Source: Sanchytrium tribonematis (lineage: Eukaryota; Sanchytriomycota; Sanchytriomycetes; Sanchytriales; Sanchytriaceae). Taken from it: a stretch of 38,599 bases of DNA. Within the stretch, counting starts at the first letter, position 1, and the number at the start of each line of letters is the position of its first letter. The notes beneath the pieces are model-generated. The model worked only from the letters and a program-made list of their open reading frames with translations, did no database searches and was not told the DNA's origin. The translations under genes and the position numbers were made by a program. Location of the stretch: positions 1 through 38,599 of the forward strand of contig JADGIG010000027.1 in the NCBI GenBank assembly GCA_018985235.1, read 5' to 3'. Positions 30,543 through 38,599 of this stretch are shown piece by piece.

Positions 30543-32519
30543 ATGCAAATTCATAACTTATCTTCGTCAGATGGAAATGAAATTGAACATATATTTGATC
30601 TATGCATCAGTGATGTAGAGAACAACCAAAACAAAACTGACAACAATAAAGACCTACAAAAAAAAGCATTGTGGAAATTTCGTGAATTTTGCACACAGGA
30701 AAACATAACCCAACATTCTCAGCTTCGTGAAGCATCCCTGAAATTCCTACAAAAAGATACATTTAGTGGCACATTTACAAAAGCTGGTGTAAAACCAGCT
30801 GTATTTAGATTTTGCGAAATTGCAAATGTGCGAGCGCCATCTACTGATGAAATCAAAGACCAGTCACACAAGATTGTCGCTTCTCGATTGCGTTCTAGGA
30901 CTGTTAACAAATCAGTAGAAGTTGAGCCTAATGTGGAAAGATATGGAGCGAAATTCGCAAAAATTCAAAATTTATCAAGTTCTGAACAAAAAATTCCAAT
31001 TATGGACTCTGATGAAAATTCTTTAGCTGTTAATAATCTGATTGAAAGTGTAATTGCATCATTCCCCCAAAAATGGTCAGATTCCACTAAAACGGGCACG
31101 GCTAGTGTTGTTAGGCAATTCGGCAGATATATGAAGAATCGAAACATTTCTGAAGTAATTGATATGATCCCTTTGTTTATTAAGCAAACCCACAAAAGCA
31201 AAAGATCTTTTTACCTTCTCAGATCAAGGTTGAGAACAATCACAAATTATTTAGATATACCAATGCCTGATGTTGATATTACTCGCAATCAATTTTCGGC
31301 AATTCAAGTCAGAGGTCACAAGGAAAAGCAGATTACGCCTAAATCTAAAGTTATTCCTAAAGCAAAATTTACAAACCACTTTTCGCTTTTAAACAAAACA
31401 ATCGATTCTGTTAGAAAAACATTTAAGGATTTTGCCAAATCAACAGTTGCAAAATATGATGGAATTCTAAATGGATTTACAATGTTTTGTAAAAATACCA
31501 CAATCGAATCGCAAGAGCAACTGCTGAATGCCAGTCTTAATTTTATAGACTCTTTTGAGCCTGGACATCAAAGGAATAAAGCAAAAATTGTATTGAAGAA
31601 GGTCTTAATATCTGCTGAAATTTGGGAGGAAAATTTGTTTGAGAGGCGTACATCTGCAGTCGATATGGATTTGTCAGAACCATCTATTATTTCAGTTGCA
31701 ACTGAAAAATCTGATAATGTCGATAGATGGGAATCTCCAGTGAAAAACGAAAAACTAACTGCCAATATAAAGCAGCCAAAAGTGTTAGAGAACAAATCAA
31801 ATACTTTTGTTAGCATCGATTTACTATGTGCTTCAGTTTTAGAAAAGTCGCCAGAACCATTGGGCTTGATGCAACAAGATATATTTCAATTTAAAGAGTA
31901 TTTTAATTTACATCAATACGGTATTGATGAAATTGAATTAGCTATTACAAATTACAAAGAGGATTTACTCAGGGAAAAAGAATTTGTTTTAAGCAAAATT
32001 TACAATACATTTTTATTCATGCAAAGGAAAAATATTGAAAATCTGGGAACGCCATTTAGAAGCCAAATTCCTTTAAATATTAATCCCATTTTATCTAATA
32101 GGCAAGAACAAACCCCGCCTCTGTTGGGGCGCTCTCTTGATGTAATCAGTCCCATAAATTATGCTACGAAGGAAAAGGTCATGGTCCAGAAACGCAAAAC
32201 TTCAGTTTTGAGGGATAGAAAAATACGTAAACATGAAAGTGAAATAAGGAAAATTTGCGATAGTCTTTTGGCTAATACAGATTATAAGCCTTCTACAATG
32301 GAACATTATTCGAGAATTATTAACCGATTTGTGCAGTCCTGCCACAGCTGGAATATGTTTGACATAACACAATTAAAACAGGGCATTAGAAGATATGTAG
32401 CTGAAAATCCGTTTCCAAATGACAGAACTAAATGCGTTCTTAGAAAACTGGCACTTGCTGCCAAAATTAATGCTGTTGATATTCTAGGCAAAGGTCGGGC
32501 GACTAAACTGATCAAGTAA
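30543..32519 (+). CDS. Array gene 3: multi-module helical protein, family unknown
   Basis: 658 aa from ATG 30543, chosen by alignment with array gene 4; single exon. N-terminal module (10-105, KDTFSGTFTKAGVKPAVFRF) ends in VASRLRSRTV and is close to that of gene 4. Next a core-binding-like module (155-240), another (275-365, with STVAKYDGILNGFTMFCKN), the EIELAL-type module (420-495, DEIELAITNYKEDLLREKEF) and a last core-binding-like module (565-650, STMEHYSRIINRFVQSCHSW) closing in a basic tail (GKGRATKLIK). Compared with genes 1 and 2 the module between the second and third is missing. Only 40 bases separate it from gene 2. Confidence 0.85.
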   Translation: MQIHNLSSSDGNEIEHIFDLCISDVENNQNKTDNNKDLQKKALWKFREFCTQENITQHSQLREASLKFLQKDTFSGTFTKAGVKPAVFRFCEIANVRAPSTDEIKDQSHKIVASRLRSRTVNKSVEVEPNVERYGAKFAKIQNLSSSEQKIPIMDSDENSLAVNNLIESVIASFPQKWSDSTKTGTASVVRQFGRYMKNRNISEVIDMIPLFIKQTHKSKRSFYLLRSRLRTITNYLDIPMPDVDITRNQFSAIQVRGHKEKQITPKSKVIPKAKFTNHFSLLNKTIDSVRKTFKDFAKSTVAKYDGILNGFTMFCKNTTIESQEQLLNASLNFIDSFEPGHQRNKAKIVLKKVLISAEIWEENLFERRTSAVDMDLSEPSIISVATEKSDNVDRWESPVKNEKLTANIKQPKVLENKSNTFVSIDLLCASVLEKSPEPLGLMQQDIFQFKEYFNLHQYGIDEIELAITNYKEDLLREKEFVLSKIYNTFLFMQRKNIENLGTPFRSQIPLNINPILSNRQEQTPPLLGRSLDVISPINYATKEKVMVQKRKTSVLRDRKIRKHESEIRKICDSLLANTDYKPSTMEHYSRIINRFVQSCHSWNMFDITQLKQGIRRYVAENPFPNDRTKCVLRKLALAAKINAVDILGKGRATKLIK

Positions 32520-32581
32520 TTTGGCTAGTTGGATTTTGACAATTTTCGTCTTTATATATATTGGCAAAACTAATAAAAAAC

Positions 32582-32604
32582 ATTTTAATCTCCTTGAAAA
32601 TTGC
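32582..32604 (+). promoter_or_regulatory. Conserved upstream block of array gene 4
   Basis: ATTTTAATCTCC then TTGAAAATTGC, ending 13 bases before the ATG at 32618. Matches the block ahead of array gene 3. A weaker likeness (TTTCTCC...GGAAATTTGC) precedes array gene 2. Confidence 0.5.
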
Positions 32605-32617
32605 AAATTACCTTGAT

Positions 32618-35600
32618 ATGCATAACCCTATCGTACCGTTAACAGGTAAAAACGAAATAGAATTGTTATTTGATCAGTGCATTAGTGATGTAGAAAATGA
32701 CCAACACAAAACTGAGAAGAATAAAGACCTACAAATAAAGGCATTGTGGAGATTCCACGAATTTTGTCGACAAGAGAATATAAAAGAGAACTCACAACTT
32801 CGTAACGCAGCTCTGTTATTTCTTCAGAAAGATACATTTAGTGGCATGTTCACAAAAGCTGGTGTGAAACCAGCTGTATTTAGAATTTGTGAAATTGCAA
32901 ATGTGCGGGCACCAACAACTGATGAGATAAAAGACCAGTCGCACAAAATTATTGATTCTCGATTGCGCTCAAGATCTGTGAACAAATTAGAAGATCTTAG
33001 ATCGTCAAATCAGAGTATTGCTGGAGATACCTCCAATCCAGGTCACATTGTAAGTTCTATTGAAATAGAGCCTAATAGTGATAGCAAAAAAGAAATTCAA
33101 GATATAATTGTTAATGTTAAAAAATCTTTTCCCTCAGATTGGTCCGAGGAATTTAGAAAAAATGTAGAAAAAACATTAGATGATTTTGGTATATTTACAA
33201 AAGGCCATACGATTTCAGAAATCCCAGAGATGATTTCAGAATATCTACAACCGTTTCGTACAAACATGTCTACATTTCAAAATACGAAATCTAAACTTAA
33301 GAAACTTACTGATTATTTGAAAATTTCTATGCCAAATATTACACTTGCACGCCAAGAAATATTAAGTGTACCAAAGAAAGTTATTCGTGGCTCGCTGTCT
33401 CCAAAACCAAGTGGAATCAAAAAACCAATAGCCAAGAGTCTTTCTTCTAATAACTTACAGAATAGTCAGATTAAAAAATTATTCCAGTCTGTCATGAAAT
33501 CTTTTCAAACTTTATCTCCAAGTACGGTTAAACATTACACTGAGTCTTTGATGTGCTTTGAAAATTTTTGTGCAGAAAATCAGATCAACTCTCTCGATCA
33601 ATTACAAAATGCATGTTTTGATCATCTAGGATCTATTAAGAAAAAACATGTGTTCAACAAAGCGAGAACTATAGTAAAACGAATTTTAAAAATGGCGAAT
33701 ATGTGGAAAGATGAAATGTTAGATAGTTTTAAGCAATTAAAAGTGGCTCCTACAAATACAGACTTGATACCCGCAGACTTTAGGCTAGAGAGTGCAGAGT
33801 CGCATAAGAGACTTGTCGGCCGACTTAGAAAAAAACCAAAATCATCTTCAGAATGCGAGACCAATATCGTGAATGAAACTGAAAATGTTCAAACTCCGAT
33901 TGAAAAGTCAATGACTGAATTAGTCTCAAAGAACGATACAACTGCAGACCCGTTTGAAACACTTTCTATAAGTCTTATTTGTGCATCGGTGTTGGAAAAG
34001 TACTCTAACTCATCAAATTCGAAGCAATTTCAAGAGGAAGTGCTTCGATTTGCAGATTATTTTAACATTCACAAATATCGTATAAATGAAATTGAGTTGG
34101 CCTTGACAAATTATAAAGAGGACCTTTTTAGAGAAAAAGAAGCCATTTTAAGCAAAATTTACAATACATTTTTGTTCCAGCGAAACCAAAATATACCCAA
34201 GATTGAAAAATCAAACATTGTGAGTGGAAATCTAGCTGAAAAAGACTTGGATGTCAAAGATGTAATTGTCACATCAAACATTGTAAATGAAAATTTAGAT
34301 CATAAAGTCTCGAAACCCAAAGATATAAACCATAATATGATGGAGAATACGCCACAAACTGTTAAGCAAGTTGGTGCATCCAGCCCTTCAATGAGCTCAA
34401 TGGAATTTGTCACTACGAACAAGAAAGCTAAAGTATATGCTTCTTCTGACAATGATGTCTTTGCGAGTGTTCAAAGTGAAATATATAATATTTGTCAGGA
34501 AGTCGTTAAAAACCTGGATTGCAAACCTAGTACTATAAAATGTTACTCCTTAATATTGGACCGCTTTGTACTTCGTTGTCACAATTGGAAGTTGTTTAAA
34601 GTTGGGCAATTAAAGGAGGGAATAAGACGATTTGTTCAAAACTACTCAAATGAGGGAGACAATTCCAAAATTGTGTTACGAAAAGTAGCAAAAGCCGCTG
34701 GAGTTGATGCTACATCTATTTTGGGGCGAGGTCGTAGAGTTCCAAAGAAACCAAGTCAATCCAAGATTGCGGCTTCTAAAAAATCCCAAAAAATGGTCAG
34801 ACCAATTTTACGTAAATCAAATTCTGTAGATTTTACAAAAATCAAGGAAGAGTTGAGACAAATCATGTTTTGTAAAGCTCAATTGTTACTCGATTCAGGG
34901 TCTTCGTTCGATCATGATTTGGCGTTGATCACATTTCGCCAGGAGATTGATGGTATCTTCGATCAAAAGGTACCTTTGAATGTAGCAGATGAATACTCAA
35001 AGATAAAGAATGACTTTTGCTCAGAAATTATGGCTGAATTTGAGAAATTACTTCAAAATAGAGAATATCAATCAAAAATTGAATTTATTGCACAACCAGA
35101 TAATATGGTAACTGCCACCGAAGATCAATTGCCAATAATCTTAACAGAAGACCCAAATCCAAAGATTACTGAAACAATCAATTTAATATCCAGTGAGGTT
35201 GATAGAATCTCGAAAGAAAAGCCTCCATCAATGAATTCCAACAAAGAAAACTCACAAAATTATGAAAATTTGAAGATATCGCAAGCAAATGATCAGATGA
35301 AGAGCGAAAACAAATCTGTGTCAAACAATTTTTTAAATGATGCAAGTACTCAATTACTGAAGAAAGAAGCAATAATAGAGCTATGCGATTCAGCTTTGAA
35401 AAATGTCGATTCTTTTGAAATGGAGCAATCTATACAAAAATTTATTCAATACTGTCGCAAATATAAAAAGAACAGCATTTTAAATTTGGAAGATACCCTC
35501 ATTCGATTTTTAGTAGAGGAATTTAGGAATGGAAATGCAGATTCTCTGCGCCACACAGAACTTATCTCTAAACCAGCAAATATCGTCATAGATAAAGAAA

Positions 35601-35638
35601 GCATTTTAGATAAAACTTTTGATTATTATAATTACTAA
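32618..35638 (+). CDS. Array gene 4: multi-module helical protein, family unknown, extended C-terminus
   Basis: 1006 aa from ATG 32618; single exon. N-terminal module (10-105) ends in IDSRLRSRSV and shares long blocks with gene 3 (FTKAGVKPAVFR, CEIANVRAP). Then core-binding-like modules (about 150-250 and 285-375, STVKHYTESLMCFENFCAEN), the EIELAL-type module (about 440-520, NEIELALTNYKEDLFREKEA), a core-binding-like module (about 620-705, STIKCYSLILDRFVLRCHNW) and a basic GRGRRVPKK stretch. Unlike gene 3 it continues about 300 residues with two further helical stretches (about 740-815 and 930-980) around a low-complexity linker. Converges with the dynamin-like gene, 44 bases apart. Confidence 0.85.
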   Translation: MHNPIVPLTGKNEIELLFDQCISDVENDQHKTEKNKDLQIKALWRFHEFCRQENIKENSQLRNAALLFLQKDTFSGMFTKAGVKPAVFRICEIANVRAPTTDEIKDQSHKIIDSRLRSRSVNKLEDLRSSNQSIAGDTSNPGHIVSSIEIEPNSDSKKEIQDIIVNVKKSFPSDWSEEFRKNVEKTLDDFGIFTKGHTISEIPEMISEYLQPFRTNMSTFQNTKSKLKKLTDYLKISMPNITLARQEILSVPKKVIRGSLSPKPSGIKKPIAKSLSSNNLQNSQIKKLFQSVMKSFQTLSPSTVKHYTESLMCFENFCAENQINSLDQLQNACFDHLGSIKKKHVFNKARTIVKRILKMANMWKDEMLDSFKQLKVAPTNTDLIPADFRLESAESHKRLVGRLRKKPKSSSECETNIVNETENVQTPIEKSMTELVSKNDTTADPFETLSISLICASVLEKYSNSSNSKQFQEEVLRFADYFNIHKYRINEIELALTNYKEDLFREKEAILSKIYNTFLFQRNQNIPKIEKSNIVSGNLAEKDLDVKDVIVTSNIVNENLDHKVSKPKDINHNMMENTPQTVKQVGASSPSMSSMEFVTTNKKAKVYASSDNDVFASVQSEIYNICQEVVKNLDCKPSTIKCYSLILDRFVLRCHNWKLFKVGQLKEGIRRFVQNYSNEGDNSKIVLRKVAKAAGVDATSILGRGRRVPKKPSQSKIAASKKSQKMVRPILRKSNSVDFTKIKEELRQIMFCKAQLLLDSGSSFDHDLALITFRQEIDGIFDQKVPLNVADEYSKIKNDFCSEIMAEFEKLLQNREYQSKIEFIAQPDNMVTATEDQLPIILTEDPNPKITETINLISSEVDRISKEKPPSMNSNKENSQNYENLKISQANDQMKSENKSVSNNFLNDASTQLLKKEAIIELCDSALKNVDSFEMEQSIQKFIQYCRKYKKNSILNLEDTLIRFLVEEFRNGNADSLRHTELISKPANIVIDKESILDKTFDYYNY

Positions 35639-35682
35639 TAAATTTTGAATATTATTAAATGAAAAATTCCATATATTTATTC

Positions 35683-37662
35683 TTAGGCAAACAACTTCAT
35701 TGCACTTTCTAAAGATTGTTGCTTCTTCTTTAGGTCTTTGCGATGATTTTCTACGCCTTTAGGTTCAACCAAAATTGAGTCTAATTCCTTGTCAGAAAAC
35801 TGCAATTCTTCCGAAAACTTCTTCATCAACGGGTTGAGCAAATGCTGATTCAATAATTTTGGAACATTGTCAACAAATCGTTTACATGCCACTGGAATGT
35901 AAGAAGCCAAGCATACTCGCATATCATTTGCTTCACGAGTTTCAGGACTGACATTTTCACCGATATCCACAGAACTCAAAATCCTATAAACCGTATCTAT
36001 ATAGACTTCTGAGTGACCCGGGTCTTTGGTAGATCTATACTTCTCCAATTCCGTTTTAATACGATTAAATCTTAGATTTGCAAGAATTTTGTGCATTTCA
36101 TCATTGAGCGTAGATGGTCGTTGCTCCTCCAAATATGAATCCCAAACAATATTTCTTGATTTCTTAACTAAATCCTCCAATAAGGCTATAAACTTGCTTT
36201 CTATCTTGTTTTTCAAAGCCTCGTGCTTCGTACTATGGTTGACCAAAAATTTGCAAAATGCAGTCAATTCATTCTCGTATGATTCTAATAATGCTTTCGT
36301 AGGATTTTCCCAATTCTTAATCCACTCAGTAAACAAAATACAAAAGACATCATAGGAAGCAAAGATTGACAACTGGTCTCCTCTAGAATCTCGAATTTGA
36401 TTTAGAATATCTTTTTGAGGAAAAAACTCTTCATTCTCTACTAACTCTTCCCAATTTTTACTTTCTTCCAAGATATTGCTAAATTTCAAGTCACTCTTGA
36501 TTAAGATTGCTCTGAGACGATTTTCCTTTTCGTGAAATAGTCTGCTATCGCAACTTGAGTAAGCTCCTTTGAGTGCGAACCCAATATTAGATTTCATGTT
36601 GTCTAAAATTTTTGAATACAAATTTCTTCGTTCTGAAGTAGTTTCCAAAGTAGGACCAAGTTCTTTCAAGTCGACATTACATTTCTCCAATTGATTGCAT
36701 ATTTCTTCCCTCACCACAGGTAAGGCTGCTCGAATTCTATCCTCAAGTAAGCCAACAAGTGTTCCTTTTAACTGCTTGACTCCCCAAAGGGAACAGTCTA
36801 CTTGATTCCAAGGTTCAGTAGTTTCAAAAAACTCAATTTCTTGCCTCAATCCTTCTTGGATTGTCATTCCGTTATTTAAATCTTTCTGACCGCGACATTT
36901 TACAGCATGATATCCTAATTTTAAGTGTCTTTTTCTGTTTAAAAGCAAGTCGATCACTGAATCTTCCGCACCCTCATCAACTAAGTCTGGCTTGGTAATA
37001 ATGCAAATTGTACGATCACCCTCTGGATCTGCTTCAGAGGCTGCTTGCAAAATTTCGGAATTGTGAAAATCAACATTGGCAGGGGCAACTGCTAATATGA
37101 CTGTTCTCTTGTGAACCAAATATCTCTTGACAAGTTGCTGAATGCGCTTAATTATTGCCTGATCTTCTCCATCTTGAACAGTTCTGACAAGACCAGGTAA
37201 ATCAGTCAGAGTCAAATTTGGCAAGTTTGGTCCTTTCAAATCGATCACAATTGAGTCATCACTAATATTTTGACCTTCTTCTACTAATATTTTTGTAAAA
37301 TCCTCGATTACTTTAGTCACATCCTTCATATTGGAAAGGGTTCGCGAAATGGATTCTTTGTTTAGGCTTTTGTCATATCTACTTATTTTGGCAGAGCCCC
37401 GAAATTGTTTACCTTGGCTTAAAATCAATTGCGTTGGACATCTTGTAGTTAACTTATCGTTAGCAGGAAATTGGATGCCTGAGATTGCAGACAACAAAGA
37501 ACTTTTTCCACTGGACGTATCACCCATAACGGCAATTTGCGGTAGTTGAACGTATTTATCAACATTATGATCTCTTAAACTTTCGATTGTATTTCTGAGA
37601 TATACATTCTCAAATTCATCTAAGGAGTCAGTAACCATAAATATGAATTTCTGGGGACCCAT
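35683..37662 (-). CDS. Dynamin-like GTPase, Mx type
   Basis: 659 aa from ATG 37662. GTPase domain with G1 GDTSSGKSS (about 47-55), G2 TTRCPTQL (about 72-79), G3 DLPG (about 154-157), and G4 TKPD (about 223-226), followed by the middle/stalk region and a C-terminal GTPase effector region (VDNVPKLLNQHLLNPLMKKF). There is no PH or proline-rich domain. Length and layout equal those of vertebrate Mx proteins (about 660 aa) and related fungal and protist dynamins. These self-assemble on membranes or ribonucleoprotein. Antiviral action is known for vertebrate Mx only; a role in vesicle or organelle remodelling is equally possible here. All GTP-binding motifs are intact. Confidence 0.9.
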   Translation of the reverse strand: MGPQKFIFMVTDSLDEFENVYLRNTIESLRDHNVDKYVQLPQIAVMGDTSSGKSSLLSAISGIQFPANDKLTTRCPTQLILSQGKQFRGSAKISRYDKSLNKESISRTLSNMKDVTKVIEDFTKILVEEGQNISDDSIVIDLKGPNLPNLTLTDLPGLVRTVQDGEDQAIIKRIQQLVKRYLVHKRTVILAVAPANVDFHNSEILQAASEADPEGDRTICIITKPDLVDEGAEDSVIDLLLNRKRHLKLGYHAVKCRGQKDLNNGMTIQEGLRQEIEFFETTEPWNQVDCSLWGVKQLKGTLVGLLEDRIRAALPVVREEICNQLEKCNVDLKELGPTLETTSERRNLYSKILDNMKSNIGFALKGAYSSCDSRLFHEKENRLRAILIKSDLKFSNILEESKNWEELVENEEFFPQKDILNQIRDSRGDQLSIFASYDVFCILFTEWIKNWENPTKALLESYENELTAFCKFLVNHSTKHEALKNKIESKFIALLEDLVKKSRNIVWDSYLEEQRPSTLNDEMHKILANLRFNRIKTELEKYRSTKDPGHSEVYIDTVYRILSSVDIGENVSPETREANDMRVCLASYIPVACKRFVDNVPKLLNQHLLNPLMKKFSEELQFSDKELDSILVEPKGVENHRKDLKKKQQSLESAMKLFA

Positions 37663-38108
37663 TTTATTCGTACACACGTGATGTTAACCAATAGTGCATG
37701 AGCTTATAAATGTGTTGGGGCCTTTGTCAATGTTTATGTAAAGAATTTCGATTCGTTTGAAAAAATTAGGGAACTTCAAATAGAATATTGAAAGAGTATT
37801 CGGTGATATTGAGGCTATAATAGAGCTGATCTAAATAGTACGTAGTAAAGAATCTCACATTTTGCACTTCTACAGAAACTACACCATTTACGTATATTAG
37901 GAAGGTCACTTGATAATGCTGTAGAAGCAGATTGTTGATCCAGAAAACTTATATCGAAATTGAATAAAGTATAGGTCTATATTGAAAGACTTGCTAAAAA
38001 TGGCCACTTTTTCAGCAAGACTGGGAAATTTGTGTTTCAACTAATTTTTGCAAGTGGCTTGAATTTCTCTGAAATTTACGTTTTTCGTTTAGGCCACTCT
38101 GCTTTATA
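37663..38108. promoter_or_regulatory. Divergent intergenic region (dynamin-like gene and unknown gene)
   Basis: 446 bases between divergent start codons. On the dynamin side are a palindromic CACGTG (37675-37680), an ATTGG/CCAAT pair (about 37688) and a TATA-like TTTATAAG (37703-37710, minus strand), about 13, 25 and 41 bases from the ATG. Binding by factors is inferred from motif form only. Nothing distinct is seen on the other side. Confidence 0.4.
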
Positions 38109-38599
38109 ATGAAATTACTGAAGGCAATAAGTAGCAAATTTACTAAGTGGAGGGAAAGAAGATTTGGAAATAGAACTGAACCAAGAGTGGGATTCATGGA
38201 AAGAGTCAAAACCTTTTTGAATTTGGATGTTCAAATTATAGTTAAACTGAGTGAGGCTGAGGTTCACATTCCAGACAAGCCCTTGCAGCCAGAAGAGGTG
38301 GAAGTTACCTTTGTGGATAAGGATGGAAACTTTCTAAGAACAGAAATCTTTTACAAAGAAAAGAAAATTGAAGATACCCAACATCTCGAGGTATCCCCTT
38401 TGAATTCAAGCTTGGAAAACAACAATCAGGCTGCGGATGTAAATGAGGAAGCAGCGGGCAAATTACCTCAAGATTTTACCTTTGATATTAAAATTGAGAA
38501 ATTAAATTTAGAGTTGCTAAACATATATGAGAATTCATGCAATCTTGCAGACAACTCAGTATCAAACTTAAACTTGGATTTTGTTGCTGATGTATTCCA
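38109..38599 (+). CDS. 5' part of an unknown gene, runs off window
   Basis: Open from ATG 38109 to the window end, 163 codons. The frame has a stop shortly upstream, so this ATG is the likely start (a second in-frame Met follows at about residue 30). The N-terminus is basic (KFTKWRERRFGNR), then acidic and strand-like stretches (EVEVTFVDKDGNFLRTEIFY). No signal peptide, membrane helix or known motif. It is divergent from the dynamin-like gene. Confidence 0.55.
   Translation, partial: MKLLKAISSKFTKWRERRFGNRTEPRVGFMERVKTFLNLDVQIIVKLSEAEVHIPDKPLQPEEVEVTFVDKDGNFLRTEIFYKEKKIEDTQHLEVSPLNSSLENNNQAADVNEEAAGKLPQDFTFDIKIEKLNLELLNIYENSCNLADNSVSNLNLDFVADVF

Noticed and set aside
25199-35638. Array proteins as active tyrosine recombinases or Crypton-type elements
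   Set aside because: No catalytic Arg...His-x-x-Arg...Tyr region was seen in any of the four, and the genes lack terminal repeats; only the N-terminal domain likeness remains.
1-38599. tRNA genes, rRNA and CRISPR arrays
   Set aside because: No B-box-like GGTTCRANNCC with a fitting cloverleaf, no rRNA-like conserved blocks and no regularly spaced short repeats were found on reading both strands.

Overview
This is AT-rich eukaryotic DNA from a compact genome. Conserved host genes (methionine aminopeptidase 2, DBP5-type RNA helicase, PIG-P, dynamin/Mx-type GTPase, zinc-type alcohol dehydrogenase, subtilase) are intact under the standard code, mostly intronless and tightly packed; one gap between neighbouring genes is 32 bases. 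Two genes, the dehydrogenase and the helicase, are each restored to the expected family sequence by removing a 19-base GT...AG intron. The content suits an early-diverging fungus or fungal relative. That placement is an inference and I cannot name the species.

Layout. 1-7.5 kb: a dense housekeeping block. It opens with an inverted repeat of at least 179 bases around the dehydrogenase gene, whose arms carry the 5' ends of two near-identical copies of a small gene. Then come an MBL-fold hydrolase, a small tail-anchored protein, MetAP2, PIG-P and DBP5. 7.5-21.6 kb: about 14 kb with no convincing intact host gene. It holds a worn pogo-like DDE transposase, two broken Ty3/gypsy-type fossils, a pair of LTR-like repeats in opposite orientation with unidentified worn ORFs between them, and a worn protein with a CENPB/Tc5-type helix-turn-helix. 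21.7-25 kb: a membrane-anchored GH130-like beta-propeller protein, convergent with a subtilase whose catalytic serine is aspartate. 25.2-35.6 kb: four large, intronless, head-to-tail paralogues (742, 989, 658 and 1006 aa from the chosen starts) built from repeated all-helical modules that I do not recognise as a named family. 35.7-38.6 kb: an Mx-type dynamin-like GTPase convergent with the array, and the start of a divergent unknown gene.

The most interesting item is the four-gene array. All four proteins share an N-terminal module that ends in an SRLRS motif, several modules of about 80 residues that resemble by eye the SAM-like core-binding domain of tyrosine recombinases, and one more conserved module of another type. 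No recombinase catalytic domain is visible. The two closest paralogues also share a promoter-proximal sequence block. Other notable points are the 19-base introns with a common consensus and the likely inactive subtilase.
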